Source of the DNA: TM7 phylum sp. oral taxon 348
GTDB lineage: Bacteria; Patescibacteriota; Saccharimonadia; Saccharimonadales; Saccharimonadaceae
DNA: 64,000 nucleotides
Direction: 5' to 3'
NCBI GenBank assembly: GCA_007845485.1
Contig: SDRW01000001.1
Coordinates: forward strand, 1 to 64,000
Positions 38,966 to 47,841 of the stretch are shown here, piece by piece. Both the position numbers and the translations under genes were made by a program. Each line of letters opens with the position of its first letter. The first letter of the stretch is position 1. The notes below the pieces were generated by a model, which was not told the origin of the DNA, ran no database searches, and saw nothing but the letters and a program-made list of their open reading frames with translations.

Positions 38966-39958
38966 TTATATACTAGGAGCTGGAGCCAACGTGCTATCCA
39001 TAGCCTTATACATACTATTTGACTCATCTACCAATTTATTATATTCAATTCGTTTTGATTCATATTGACTAATATATCTATTAATATTAGCTCTATCTTG
39101 CTCAAGCTTGCGCGTTGATTTAATTAGATATCTTCGCTCGTTCAAAAAATCCTCCTGAGAAGAAAAATCACCATTCTTAGCCCTAGAGTTAAAGGTATTT
39201 ATCTCGCTATTTAGATTAGATATATCTTTATTATATTTAAGTGATGCATTATTAATGCTAATAGAAAGATTTTCAAGTTCCTTACGCAAGCTAGCTGAAC
39301 CCCGTTTTAATTCTTTAAATTTATCATTGTATTTTGAATGTAGAGCAACAACTTGTGAGCGATTATTAAAATATCTTTTATAATAATCCTCAAGCTGAGG
39401 GGAAATATCAGCAAACTCTGTACCTATAATAGAATGAAGTTCATTATATTCCTCACCAGGTTGGTTGCGTTTATAATAATCCATACGCTTAGAGAATTCT
39501 GCATCACTATTTTTTCTATATTCTTTTTCGAGCAAGGTGTTTACTGCTTTTTTATCAGATTCAGGCAAACGTTCATAAGCTGCATGAAGCATTTCGTGAG
39601 CTGCTGTAACTTCTTTTAGACCGTTTAATCGCTCATCATTTACATTATATATATAGATTCTTTGGTTTTTATAGCATCCCAAAATTGCATTGCCTTGCTC
39701 TCTACTCCTGCACTCCCCATTGAATTCCTTTGCAAAATCTAACTCTGGACGTGATGCAAAATAATAAAATCTGCCATTTTCATTTAATTCTACATCGTTA
39801 GCAATTTGCGCAATCTCAGGACTAGGCTTAAACTCCCATGCATTATACTTATCAATAATATATTGACGATTGAGGATAGCTACAGCTACAACACAAGCAA
39901 TAATACATAAATTAATTACAGCCAATAATAATGATTTATGACTTCTCATCTGATTCAT
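38966..39958 (-). CDS. Membrane-anchored HExxH metalloprotease-like protein with coiled coil
   Basis: An N-terminal membrane helix (about 10-30), then a domain of about 150 residues containing AAHEMLHAAY, an HExxH zincin motif (His121, Glu122, His125), with a candidate third ligand Glu in the GTEFAD stretch about 50 residues later. Residues 185-315 are a long heptad-like coiled coil rich in Lys, Glu, Asn and Leu. The family is not one I can name. It is inserted between clpC and radA and overlaps clpC by 23 bases, using an SD-like AAGGGTGG inside clpC. It is probably membrane-bound with the catalytic part outside. Confidence 0.7.
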   Translation of the reverse strand: MNQMRSHKSLLLAVINLCIIACVVAVAILNRQYIIDKYNAWEFKPSPEIAQIANDVELNENGRFYYFASRPELDFAKEFNGECRSREQGNAILGCYKNQRIYIYNVNDERLNGLKEVTAAHEMLHAAYERLPESDKKAVNTLLEKEYRKNSDAEFSKRMDYYKRNQPGEEYNELHSIIGTEFADISPQLEDYYKRYFNNRSQVVALHSKYNDKFKELKRGSASLRKELENLSISINNASLKYNKDISNLNSEINTFNSRAKNGDFSSQEDFLNERRYLIKSTRKLEQDRANINRYISQYESKRIEYNKLVDESNSMYKAMDSTLAPAPSI

Positions 39959-42401
39959 AACCACCCTTCATACATATATTACCACGTTTTGAATAAACTG
40001 TAATTATAGTCCCCGCTACAAAGTCACCCTTAATAATACCTTCAGCAATTGGATGCTCAATTATATCTTCAATAGTTCTACGAAGTGGACGAACACCATA
40101 TTTTTTACTATACCCTTTGTTAATTAAAATTTTCTTTGCACTGGGACTCAGTACTAATGATATCCCTTTTCTAGATAATCTATCTTTAAGATCGTTTATA
40201 AATAGATCAACAATCTGATTAACTTGCTTCCTTTCGAGCGCCCTAAAAGTTATTATACTATCAAATCTATTAATTAACTCAGGTGGCATAAACTCATCTA
40301 GGGCGGCGCGAGCTGCTTCAGCGTTATGTTTATGTACATCATCAAACTGACGGCGATCCTTAGCGTTTGCTATCATAAATCCGAGTTCTGATTCCTTTTG
40401 CATAGCTTCAGCGCCAAGGTTACTTGTTAAAATTACTATTGTATTTGTAAAATCAACACTTCTACCTTGTCCATCGGTTATAGTCCCATCTTCTAAAAGT
40501 TGTAGTAATAAGTGAAAAATCGAAGGATGCGCTTTTTCAATTTCATCAAATAAAACTACACTGTATGGCTGGCGACGAATTTTGTCTGTAAGTTGCCCGC
40601 CATCATCGTAACCTATATAACCCGCGGGAGCACCAATGAGACGGCTAGCTGTGTGTTTTTCAGAGAATTCACTCATATCAATTTTGACCAGATTATCATT
40701 ACTACCAAATATTTCGCGTGCTAAGACCCTGGCAAGTTCAGTTTTACCAACGCCAGTAGGACCCATAAAAATAAAACTCCCCATTGGTCGACTACTATTA
40801 GCAATTCCACTACGACTAAGCCTAATAGAATTAGCAACTTTTACTACGGCATCATTTTGTCCAATTAAATATTTACCTAAATGTTTTTCTAGATTTACCA
40901 GCATTCTTTGCTCGCTTTTTTGTAATTTTTCCGATGGAATACCTGTAATATTTGAAGTAGCTTTAGCAATATCATCAATAGTTACGGGAAATGTTTTACG
41001 TTTTTTATTGGCTTTGTTATATTGTTTTTTCAATTGTAAAAGCTTCGTTTTTAAATCTGCGGCTTCTTTATATTCCTCATTCTGAGAAGCGTTGTTTATT
41101 CTAGACTCTAAGTTATCTATTTCGTCAGCCATATTAGCAATAGATATATTATTATTACCAACACGCACACGCACCAATGCAGATGCCTCATCCAGTACGT
41201 CTATAGCCTTATCTGGCATAAACCTATCTTTTATATATCGATCAGCTAGGTAAACAACATTTTCTAGTATTTCATCACTAATCAGAACATTATGATGTTT
41301 TTGATAATTTTCACGTAAACCTCGCAAAATAGCCATAACCTCACTCTTAGAAGGTTCTTTGGCTATAATTGACTGAAATCTACGTGTAAGTGCGCTATCT
41401 TTTTCTATATGTTTTTTATATTCATCTAAAGTGGTAGCTCCAATTAGTCTAATTTCACCTCGCGCCAAAGCTGGCTTTAATAAATTAGCACCGTCCATAG
41501 ATCCCTCGGCAGCTCCTGCGCCAACTAGAAGATGAATCTCATCTATAAATAAAATTACATCAGATGACTTCTTAACCGCCGCGATAATGCGTCTAACTCG
41601 CTCTTCAAATTCGCCACGATATTTAGTTCCAGATATTACAGATGCAAGATCAATTTGAATAATTGACATATTGCGAAGATGAACTGGAACCGACCCTTCA
41701 GCAATCTTTAAGGCCAGACCCTCTACAATTGCAGTTTTACCAACACCAGGTTCCCCAATTAGCAAAGGATTATTTTTGCGGCGACGACTTAGAATAGTAA
41801 TAATTCTAGTTATCTCCTTAGAGCGCCCTATAACAGAGTCTAATTCACCTTGACGAGCCTTTTGAGTTAAATCGACTCCAAATTGCTTTAGAATATTTTT
41901 AAATTTTTCCCTAGGAATTTGGTCAGTTTCTATATTTTGAGTACGATTTTGATTATTTATATGGTCTTCTATTAAAGTTACAATACTTCCCGTATGCACA
42001 CCTAATCTACCAAGAAGCTCTGAAGCTTTGCTCTTTTCCTGAACTAGCAAGCCATGCAATATATGTTCTGTTCCAAGGTAACTACTACCATATTCCTCAG
42101 CCAATTGCCAAGCCATCTTCAAAGATACTTGAGCGGGCTCAGTTAGAGTATTAATACCAATCTTTATTCGTCTAAGACCAGGTTTTAGATTTAAAGCTTG
42201 CTCAGCTTTATCTAACGTCACTCCCGATTCAATTAAAATTTTCGCACCAAGACTATCCCCTTGCGCCAAAATTCCAAGCAAAAGATATTCAGTTCCAATT
42301 AAGGTGCTACCGTATCCACGCGCAATAGAATCCGCATAATATAAACTTGTACGCGCCTCTTCATTAAGTCTTCCAATAAAATCAGGGAAATTATCTGGCA
42401 T
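39936..42401 (-). CDS. clpC: ClpC-type AAA+ unfoldase
   Basis: Hsp100 unfoldase that feeds ClpP. Two N-terminal Clp_N repeats (about 1-145), AAA-1 with GEPGVGKT (about 205-212), a short middle domain with a UVR-like [13 protein letters not shown] helix, and AAA-2 with GPTGVGKT. The ClpP-docking loop is present as ELGFM (near 672), distinguishing it from the clpB product in this window. The ATG at 42401 (MPDNF) is chosen: a GTG nine codons upstream lies inside the CIRCE operator and before the -10 element. A TATAAT ends 6 bases before the ATG, so the mRNA from this promoter is leaderless. Read-through from nusA is also possible. Confidence 0.95.
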   Translation of the reverse strand: MPDNFPDFIGRLNEEARTSLYYADSIARGYGSTLIGTEYLLLGILAQGDSLGAKILIESGVTLDKAEQALNLKPGLRRIKIGINTLTEPAQVSLKMAWQLAEEYGSSYLGTEHILHGLLVQEKSKASELLGRLGVHTGSIVTLIEDHINNQNRTQNIETDQIPREKFKNILKQFGVDLTQKARQGELDSVIGRSKEITRIITILSRRRKNNPLLIGEPGVGKTAIVEGLALKIAEGSVPVHLRNMSIIQIDLASVISGTKYRGEFEERVRRIIAAVKKSSDVILFIDEIHLLVGAGAAEGSMDGANLLKPALARGEIRLIGATTLDEYKKHIEKDSALTRRFQSIIAKEPSKSEVMAILRGLRENYQKHHNVLISDEILENVVYLADRYIKDRFMPDKAIDVLDEASALVRVRVGNNNISIANMADEIDNLESRINNASQNEEYKEAADLKTKLLQLKKQYNKANKKRKTFPVTIDDIAKATSNITGIPSEKLQKSEQRMLVNLEKHLGKYLIGQNDAVVKVANSIRLSRSGIANSSRPMGSFIFMGPTGVGKTELARVLAREIFGSNDNLVKIDMSEFSEKHTASRLIGAPAGYIGYDDGGQLTDKIRRQPYSVVLFDEIEKAHPSIFHLLLQLLEDGTITDGQGRSVDFTNTIVILTSNLGAEAMQKESELGFMIANAKDRRQFDDVHKHNAEAARAALDEFMPPELINRFDSIITFRALERKQVNQIVDLFINDLKDRLSRKGISLVLSPSAKKILINKGYSKKYGVRPLRRTIEDIIEHPIAEGIIKGDFVAGTIITVYSKRGNICMKGGYESDEKS

Positions 42402-42407
42402 ATTTAC

Positions 42408-42436
42408 ATTATAACAATAACTTAGCACTCACGCAA
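42408..42436 (-). promoter_or_regulatory. clpC promoter, leaderless, -35 inside CIRCE
   Basis: On the minus strand TTGCGT (42431-42436) and TATAAT (42408-42413) are 17 bases apart. The -10 ends 6 bases before the start codon and no SD is present. Confidence 0.75.
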
Positions 42437-42448
42437 TATGAGTGCTAA
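42422..42448. promoter_or_regulatory. CIRCE operator of clpC
   Basis: TTAGCACTC-N9-GAGTGCTAA is an exact CIRCE match in the 72-base gap between nusA and clpC. The palindrome brackets the -35 hexamer, so HrcA should block the clpC promoter and may also act as a roadblock to transcription arriving from nusA. Confidence 0.95.
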
Positions 42449-42473
42449 GTTAAATTATACTTTGTAAATCCTG

Positions 42474-43577
42474 TTATTGATCGTTTTCTTCTAATGCACT
42501 AAATAGGCTATCCTCAATATTTTTACGAGGCTTTTCAATTACTTCATTCGCTTGTTTAGTTTCAATATCAATTTCATATCCAGTTAATCTACTAGCCAGT
42601 CTTACATTCTGACCACCACGGCCAATAGCAACAGATTGCTGATCCTCGGTTACAAAAACCTTTGCGCGCTTATTTTCTTCATCAACCTCAACCGAAGAAA
42701 CTTCTGCAGGACTAAGTGCATTACGGATGTAATTCTCAATATCATCCTCAAAAGGAATTATATCAATCTTTTCATTCATTACAGCCTGCACACGTGTTCC
42801 ATGACCACCGACAAAAGTACCAACAGCATCAACACCTGGAACAGTGCTAGATACAGCAAGTTTAGTACGACGTCCAGCCTCGCGAGCAATTCCTTTAATC
42901 TCTACAGCACCAGCATCCATTTCAGGTACTTCCTGATTAAATAATCGCTCCATAAATAATTCGCTAGCACGAGTCAAAATAAGCTGAGGGCCACGATTTT
43001 CACGTTCAATATCTTTAATTAGAACTTTTATTCGCGAACCTACACTATATCTTTCACCCTGAATCTGCTCACTTTGTGGTAAAATACCAGATGCTTTACC
43101 AAGCTCAATACGTACAACACGAGGTTCAACTCGCTGAACAATACCAGTAACCATTGTGCCAATTTTATCTTCAAATTCAGACAACATAACATCACGCTCA
43201 GCTTCTCGTAGTCTCTGCAATACAACTTGTTTAGCAGTTTGAGCAGCAACTCGCCCAAAAGAAGTTACTTCATGTTCATCTTCAATTACATCGCCAAGTT
43301 CTATTTCTGGTTTAATCTTTTTTGCATCATCTAAGCTAATTTCTTTTACAGGATTTTCAACCTCTTCCACTACAGTTCGTATTACAAAAACTTTTGCAGT
43401 ACCTTCAACGGTATTTAACTCTGCGCGAACATTTTGTTCCCTCTCGCCATTATCTCGACGCCAAGCAGCTGCAATTGCTTGCTCGATAACACTTAAAACT
43501 GTTTCCTCGGGCAAGTTTTTTTCTTCAGCTATTGCACGAACCGCCAATGTCAATTGCTTTAAATTTATATCTTCCAT
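42474..43577 (-). CDS. nusA: Transcription termination/antitermination factor NusA
   Basis: Binds RNA polymerase and nascent RNA, promoting pausing and intrinsic termination. At 367 aa it matches the short form found in B. subtilis, without the C-terminal acidic repeats of E. coli. N-terminal polymerase-binding domain (about 1-125), S1 domain (about 135-200), then two KH domains ending in the AIGRGGQNVRLA motif (about 315-326). AAAGGAG lies 6 bases before the ATG. The usual neighbours rimP and infB are absent. Its own leader holds an intrinsic terminator. Confidence 0.97.
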   Translation of the reverse strand: MEDINLKQLTLAVRAIAEEKNLPEETVLSVIEQAIAAAWRRDNGEREQNVRAELNTVEGTAKVFVIRTVVEEVENPVKEISLDDAKKIKPEIELGDVIEDEHEVTSFGRVAAQTAKQVVLQRLREAERDVMLSEFEDKIGTMVTGIVQRVEPRVVRIELGKASGILPQSEQIQGERYSVGSRIKVLIKDIERENRGPQLILTRASELFMERLFNQEVPEMDAGAVEIKGIAREAGRRTKLAVSSTVPGVDAVGTFVGGHGTRVQAVMNEKIDIIPFEDDIENYIRNALSPAEVSSVEVDEENKRAKVFVTEDQQSVAIGRGGQNVRLASRLTGYEIDIETKQANEVIEKPRKNIEDSLFSALEENDQ

Positions 43578-43601
43578 TTTTCTCCTTTATATATATTTAT
43601 C

Positions 43602-43625
43602 AAAAAACCCGACCTTCTGGCCGGG
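43602..43625 (-). terminator. Intrinsic terminator inside the nusA leader (attenuator)
   Basis: On the minus strand CCCGGCC-AGAA-GGTCGGG, fully paired with one G-U, is followed by TTTTTT. It lies between the nusA promoter and the nusA ribosome site (43582-43588). No gene lies upstream on this strand that it could serve. Confidence 0.85.
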
Positions 43626-43644
43626 AATAAATAGGTACGTTTTT

Positions 43645-43673
43645 ATTGTATCAATAATATATAAAGCGGTCAA
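43645..43673 (-). promoter_or_regulatory. nusA promoter
   Basis: TTGACC (43668-43673), a 17-base spacer and TACAAT (43645-43650) form the best sigma-70-type promoter seen in the window. Transcription should start near 43638, giving a leader of about 60 bases that contains the attenuator. Confidence 0.8.
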
Positions 43674-43718
43674 GAATTAACTTTTAATATTTAACACCAA
43701 GATATACAATAATTATAG

Positions 43719-44726
43719 ATGAAAAAGATACCCGTAATTATATTAGCTGGATTCTTAGGATCGGGCAAAACAACCACCCTAAATCACATTTTGCGCAGTA
43801 GTAATGGCAAAAAGATTGGCGTAATCGTAAATGACTTTGGAGAGGTTAATATAGATTCTCTTTTAGTTAGTAGGCAGACAGATAATACCATGGAATTGTC
43901 AGGTGGCTGTATATGCTGCCAGATGAACGATGGTGGCCTTGATGAAATATTAGCAACATTTTCTTATCCTAACTCAAACATAGATGCCATAGTTATAGAA
44001 GCAAGCGGAATTGCCGAACCCATAGATCTGCGGAAATTAATATTATATAGCAGTAATAAATCAATTAGTATGAATGGTGTCGTTTATATAGTCGATGCTA
44101 AGAATATTATAGATAATCTTAAAAATTACCCTAAAATAAATAATCACATTGCAGCAGCAGATATTATAGTATTGAACAAAATAGATCTTGTAGATAAAAA
44201 TGATCTTGCATTAATTAAATCAACCATTAATAAAATAAATTCAAATAGTATTATAATACAAACTAAAGAGGGAAGATTAAATCCAGGATTACTTTTTGAT
44301 ATTGATGTAAATATTTCAAAACCCGAACAGCTCAGTTTAGCTGTCGGTACTGAACATAGTAAGCACGATCACCTACATGATAATTTCGACTCAATTAGTT
44401 TCTCTTCAAAAAAACCACTTAGCCCTAAAAAATTTAACCATTTTATAGAGACTTTACCGTCAAATATTTATCGACTCAAAGGTATAATCTACTACGGAAT
44501 GAAAGGATTTGAACAAAAAATTATTATACATAAGGTTGGGTCTCATATAAGTCAATCAGCAGAAGAGTGGCAAAACGACGAAACACCTATGAGTAACTTA
44601 GTGGCAATTGGAATTGACATTAATAAGCAAGATATATTAAATAAATTAAAAGTATGTATTGACAAAGAACCTGAAAATATTTCACCAGAAGATATGGTTG
44701 ATATTATGCGCCTAAGAGGACTATAG
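43719..44726 (+). CDS. COG0523/CobW-family metallochaperone GTPase
   Basis: G3E-family P-loop GTPase. Walker A GFLGSGKTT (about 12-20), the metal-binding GGCICC motif (CxCC, about 62-67), the Walker B-like IEASGIAEP (about 90-98), NKID base recognition (about 145-148), a His/Asp-rich stretch SKHDHLHDN (about 216-224) and a C-terminal CobW_C domain. Relatives insert or deliver zinc, cobalt or nickel; the subfamily here is not clear. A TACAAT ends 8 bases before the ATG, without SD. The -10 element of nusA faces the other way across a 141-base shared region. Confidence 0.88.
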   Translation: MKKIPVIILAGFLGSGKTTTLNHILRSSNGKKIGVIVNDFGEVNIDSLLVSRQTDNTMELSGGCICCQMNDGGLDEILATFSYPNSNIDAIVIEASGIAEPIDLRKLILYSSNKSISMNGVVYIVDAKNIIDNLKNYPKINNHIAAADIIVLNKIDLVDKNDLALIKSTINKINSNSIIIQTKEGRLNPGLLFDIDVNISKPEQLSLAVGTEHSKHDHLHDNFDSISFSSKKPLSPKKFNHFIETLPSNIYRLKGIIYYGMKGFEQKIIIHKVGSHISQSAEEWQNDETPMSNLVAIGIDINKQDILNKLKVCIDKEPENISPEDMVDIMRLRGL

Positions 44727-44729
44727 ATT

Positions 44730-45461
44730 CTATTGGTTTTCTATTATAAGTGTCTGATTCGGGCAAGAGTTTAAAATCCTCTCCATAGCAGTCTTTTCGG
44801 ATTGTGTAACCCAAAGATGATATACTTTTTTAACAGCAATCTGCCTAGCTATATAAGCACAGCGGTAAGATTTATTTGATGGTAACCAAGTTGCAGCATC
44901 AGCATCACCTTTTTGCTGATTAGCAGGACCATCAACAGCTAACAAATTTAATGGATCATTCGCCAGTCTAATTCTCTCTTCAGGGGGAAGTAGTTGTGCA
45001 CCCGTTTGCCATGAATTACTCAAAGCCACTACATGATCTATCTGAACTTTGTCGCTATTTTTACCTTTCGTAAAATTTATAGTTTTGCCAGTGTATGGAT
45101 CGTCAAGAACACCACTAATAACCTTACAATGTGTATCAAGTTTTATTTCTTTTAGATCTCTCTGTAAAATTTGATTTCTAGTGTCACAACCGCTAACGTC
45201 CTTTTGCCAGCCTTTACCAAACTGATCTCGACTATATCCCGTTTTTGGAGCACGCCCCTTAACTTCAAGTTCATTTAGCGCTTTTGCGGCACTATTTTTC
45301 TGAATATTAGAATTAGTTAGCTTATTTTCAATTTTAATAGTGTTTGAAGTTAAATCTTCTTGCGACTTAAAATATACAGCACCAGAAACAGAAATAATTG
45401 CCAGCAATATACTCGCAACTAGTCTACGGACCCTGTAATTAGTCTTGTATGGTTTTCCCAT
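44730..45461 (-). CDS. Exported HNH nuclease (DUF1524/GmrSD-C-like)
   Basis: An N-terminal hydrophobic segment (about 11-27) after basic residues forms a signal peptide or anchor, so the enzyme is probably exported. The nuclease part has DHVVALSNSW (about 144-153), with the catalytic His after Asp, then PLNLLAVDGPANQQKGDADAATWLP (split here only for naming; about 168-192), the Asn and the KGD-WLP signature of DUF1524-type HNH enzymes. Two cysteine pairs suggest disulfides. It could degrade external DNA for nucleotide supply or DNA uptake. TATACT ends 6 bases before the ATG, so it is probably leaderless. Confidence 0.85.
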   Translation of the reverse strand: MGKPYKTNYRVRRLVASILLAIISVSGAVYFKSQEDLTSNTIKIENKLTNSNIQKNSAAKALNELEVKGRAPKTGYSRDQFGKGWQKDVSGCDTRNQILQRDLKEIKLDTHCKVISGVLDDPYTGKTINFTKGKNSDKVQIDHVVALSNSWQTGAQLLPPEERIRLANDPLNLLAVDGPANQQKGDADAATWLPSNKSYRCAYIARQIAVKKVYHLWVTQSEKTAMERILNSCPNQTLIIENQ

Positions 45462-45467
45462 ACTTAC

Positions 45468-45473
45468 AGTATA
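45468..45473 (-). promoter_or_regulatory. -10 element of the HNH nuclease gene
   Basis: TATACT on the minus strand ends exactly 6 bases before the ATG at 45461, placing the expected transcription start on the start codon. Confidence 0.55.
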
Positions 45474-45502
45474 GCGTAAAATATGACATATGTTCTATGC
45501 GA

Positions 45503-46219
45503 TTATTCTATACCGTGTCTTAATAATCTCAAATACTTCGCAAGAAATTCATCTTTTCTTTTTGAGTTATATTGCATAATATATCTTGGATGTTCCAGTG
45601 GTTCTATCTTTTCAAAAAAATTATAATTTTCATTTACCTTTTTTAAAAAAGCATAATTTTCTCCGCTTCCTATACAATAACAGACCTTTTTATTAATTCC
45701 TAAATTAATTATTTCTTCTATATTAGTTATGATTAATGAATATAATTTTTCTTTTAGTTTCTTACTTTCATAATAATTACAATTGATTTCATTTCCTTTC
45801 ACACTGTTTTTTACTATTCCTATAGGACAAACAAAATTCATATAAAAATCAGAATAAAACGCATTCCTTCCTCCGTATTCTTCAATTACATTATATATAA
45901 ATTCTGATGACGACTTACTTATATAATATTCATCAATTAATATTCCAGTTTCTTTTTGCAAATTAATAGAATCTTCAAATGGTATTCCTGTCACCCCTGT
46001 TCCTCTTTTTGTAGGTGAACTCCCTATTATCAAACTACGATTATTGTTATCATCATAATAATTTGTATAAAATATTTTAGATATATCTTTTACTTTTGTT
46101 CTATTTTCTCCATTAAACGGATTAACTATTCTAAATCCTTTAGGTAATTCTATCGATATATTAGATATTTTATCATTGTACTCAATTACTTTTTGTGCAA
46201 ATGTTTTTTCTTTATTCAT
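45503..46219 (-). CDS. Uracil-DNA-glycosylase-superfamily protein (SMUG2/DUF4918-like)
   Basis: Residues 66-83 contain GSSPTKRGTGVTGIPFED, matching motif A of the UDG fold (G-x-NP/SP...TGxPF), and HPRYIMQY near 210 matches the motif B HP region. This resembles the DUF4918/SMUG2 group, which probably excises uracil or related bases. The gene is clearly more AT-rich than its neighbours: three of its 60-base lines that I counted are 25-28% G+C, and the protein is rich in Asn, Lys, Ile and Tyr. It follows the RNase HII-YraN gene by 5 bases without a visible SD. Possibly acquired by transfer. Confidence 0.68.
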   Translation of the reverse strand: MNKEKTFAQKVIEYNDKISNISIELPKGFRIVNPFNGENRTKVKDISKIFYTNYYDDNNNRSLIIGSSPTKRGTGVTGIPFEDSINLQKETGILIDEYYISKSSSEFIYNVIEEYGGRNAFYSDFYMNFVCPIGIVKNSVKGNEINCNYYESKKLKEKLYSLIITNIEEIINLGINKKVCYCIGSGENYAFLKKVNENYNFFEKIEPLEHPRYIMQYNSKRKDEFLAKYLRLLRHGIE

Positions 46220-46224
46220 TAATT

Positions 46225-47190
46225 CTAAATTTCTAAAATTGTAATATTATTTACATCATTAATTACGTTTGCAACTAGTAATTTTATATCTAGATCTTGA
46301 AAATACGACACTCTACTTAAAAATAACTCAGCCGCAAATCTAATCTGCTTTTCTTTTCTAGAATCTATAGCATCAAATCCATCGCCAAAATTATTATTTT
46401 TTCGATATTTTACTTCTGTAAAGTATAAAGTATTATCTTTTTTTGATATTATATCAATCTCACAATAACGCGTACGCCAATTACGAGCAATAATATCATG
46501 ACCATTATTCATGAGCTTTTCACTCACGGAGTTTTCGGCAGCGTCACCTATTTGCTTGGTAGTTTTAGTAGTCTTTTTACACGATATGTCGTAAGAATTT
46601 CTACAAAATATACTACGGTTTAAATCTTTTGCATATTTATTTAAAGGTTTAAAACTAACACGATGCTCAGGAGTAACGCCTAATTTTTCAATAGCTAGAC
46701 GATGTTTTTCAGTACCATAACCCGCATTTGAGCCAAACTTGTAGTCTTCATATAAGTTATCTAGTTCTTCCATATAGTTATCACGTTCAACTTTAGCAAT
46801 TATGCTAGCCGCGCTAACACTAGGTATTAGAAGATCAGCTTTTGGCATAGTCTTTACATAATTACCTTTTCCAGTCTCAGCTAAAAAATTCACCGTACCA
46901 TCTATAATAATTTCACTATAGGAGATTCTTATTCCCTTTACAGCACGAATAGATGCAAGTCTTAAGGCAGCACTCATACCAATTTCATCAAGTTCTTTCG
47001 CACTAACCCAGCCCGTATTATATGATTTTGCCATATTTACTATTTCGCGATATATTTGAGAGCGCTTATTTTTTGATAATTTTTTACTATCAGTTAGCCC
47101 ACTAATATAAGCTCCGCCCAAAACCACAGCACCAACTACTAATGGTCCAGCCCAAGGACCGCGCCCGGCCTCATCTATCCCTAAAATCAT
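46225..47190 (-). CDS. rnhB: RNase HII fused to a YraN/UPF0102 nuclease-like domain
   Basis: Residues 1-195 are ribonuclease HII, which removes RNA from RNA-DNA hybrids. Catalytic acids are visible as Asp6 and Glu7 (GIDEAGRG), Asp97 (IIDGT) and Asp119 (KADLLIPSVSAASIIAKV region). After a Cys/Lys/Thr-rich linker (about 196-212), residues 213-321 form a YraN domain: GDAAEN, a RYCEIDII strand and EVKYR, the E...D...EVK order of restriction-endonuclease-like folds. rnhB and yraN are usually adjacent separate genes; here they are one frame with no frameshift. TATAAT ends 7 bases before the ATG, so it is likely leaderless. Confidence 0.93.
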   Translation of the reverse strand: MILGIDEAGRGPWAGPLVVGAVVLGGAYISGLTDSKKLSKNKRSQIYREIVNMAKSYNTGWVSAKELDEIGMSAALRLASIRAVKGIRISYSEIIIDGTVNFLAETGKGNYVKTMPKADLLIPSVSAASIIAKVERDNYMEELDNLYEDYKFGSNAGYGTEKHRLAIEKLGVTPEHRVSFKPLNKYAKDLNRSIFCRNSYDISCKKTTKTTKQIGDAAENSVSEKLMNNGHDIIARNWRTRYCEIDIISKKDNTLYFTEVKYRKNNNFGDGFDAIDSRKEKQIRFAAELFLSRVSYFQDLDIKLLVANVINDVNNITILEI

Positions 47191-47197
47191 AATAAAT

Positions 47198-47203
47198 ATT
47201 ATA
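47198..47203 (-). promoter_or_regulatory. -10 element of the rnhB-yraN gene
   Basis: TATAAT on the minus strand ends 7 bases before the ATG at 47190, directly after the rplS terminator. No -35 match is seen at the usual distance. Confidence 0.5.
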
Positions 47204-47210
47204 CACTACA

Positions 47211-47235
47211 AAAAACTCCGCGGATCGCGGAGTTT
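47211..47235 (-). terminator. rplS terminator
   Basis: AAACTCCGCG (47213-47222) pairs with CGCGGAGTTT (47226-47235) around GAT, followed on the minus strand by TTTTT. A very stable hairpin. Confidence 0.92.
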
Positions 47236-47265
47236 ATCAATTTATAAACTATTTATATTTATAAA

Positions 47266-47712
47266 CTATTTATCTTCTTTGTTATTAGACTCATCAGACT
47301 CTTTAGTTTCTTCTATTTTTGATACTGACCTATCTGGTAAAGTATTAACTGCCTCACGATCAAATTTTACAGCCTTTAGACGAGCACTCTTACCACTACG
47401 TTCACGTAAGAAACTCAAGAACTTACGACGAACCTTAGCACGCCTCACAATCTCGATCTTTTCAACAAGAGGACTATGTACTAAAAAGCTTTTTTCTACA
47501 CCAACACCGCTAGCTATTTTACGTACGGTAATTCGGCTAGTGTGGCTATCTTTATTATCAGTACGAATAACTACACCTTCAAAAACCTGAACGCGCTCTT
47601 TATTACCTTCTTTAATACGCTGTGAAACACGCACAGTATCGCCGCTACGAACATCAACTATAGCATGTTTCTTTTGCTTTTCGTTTACTTTTTGAATCAA
47701 TGCAAAACTCAT
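47266..47712 (-). CDS. rplS: Large subunit ribosomal protein L19
   Basis: 50S protein at the 30S-50S interface. The conserved core (about 1-115) has SGDTVRVSQRI, the VQVFEGVVI strand, the TVRKIASGVGVEKSF region and KVRRKFLSFLRER. About 30 extra residues form an acidic Glu/Ser/Asp/Lys C-terminal tail. AAAGG lies 10 bases before the ATG. It is transcribed alone from a strong promoter with a structured leader and closed by its own terminator. Confidence 0.97.
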   Translation of the reverse strand: MSFALIQKVNEKQKKHAIVDVRSGDTVRVSQRIKEGNKERVQVFEGVVIRTDNKDSHTSRITVRKIASGVGVEKSFLVHSPLVEKIEIVRRAKVRRKFLSFLRERSGKSARLKAVKFDREAVNTLPDRSVSKIEETKESDESNNKEDK

Positions 47713-47835
47713 ATAAGTCTAACCTTTCACTCATCAGGTTCGCTACATCAACTAGCTGGCCACGCAGTTGTATCTCTGCGGCTCCACACAATGAATTCAC
47801 GACACTTTAACTTTAACATTAAAATAGATACAATT
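47713..47835 (-). ncRNA. Structured rplS 5' leader (possible ribosomal-protein leader)
   Basis: About 120 bases between the promoter and rplS can form several stems in order: CTGCG (47776-47780) with CGCAG (47763-47767) extended by an outer GG/CC pairing, then GCTA with TAGC around a GTTGATG loop, and AACCT with AGGTT next to the ribosome site. The last stem would cover the AAAGG element, a plausible translational switch. L19 leaders are known from other phyla; I cannot match this one to a named class. Confidence 0.45.
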
Positions 47836-47841
47836 GCAGTA

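Noticed and set aside
42402-42428. GTG start for ClpC at 42428
   Set aside because: It lies inside the CIRCE operator and upstream of the -10 hexamer; the product would also have nine residues not typical of Clp_N.
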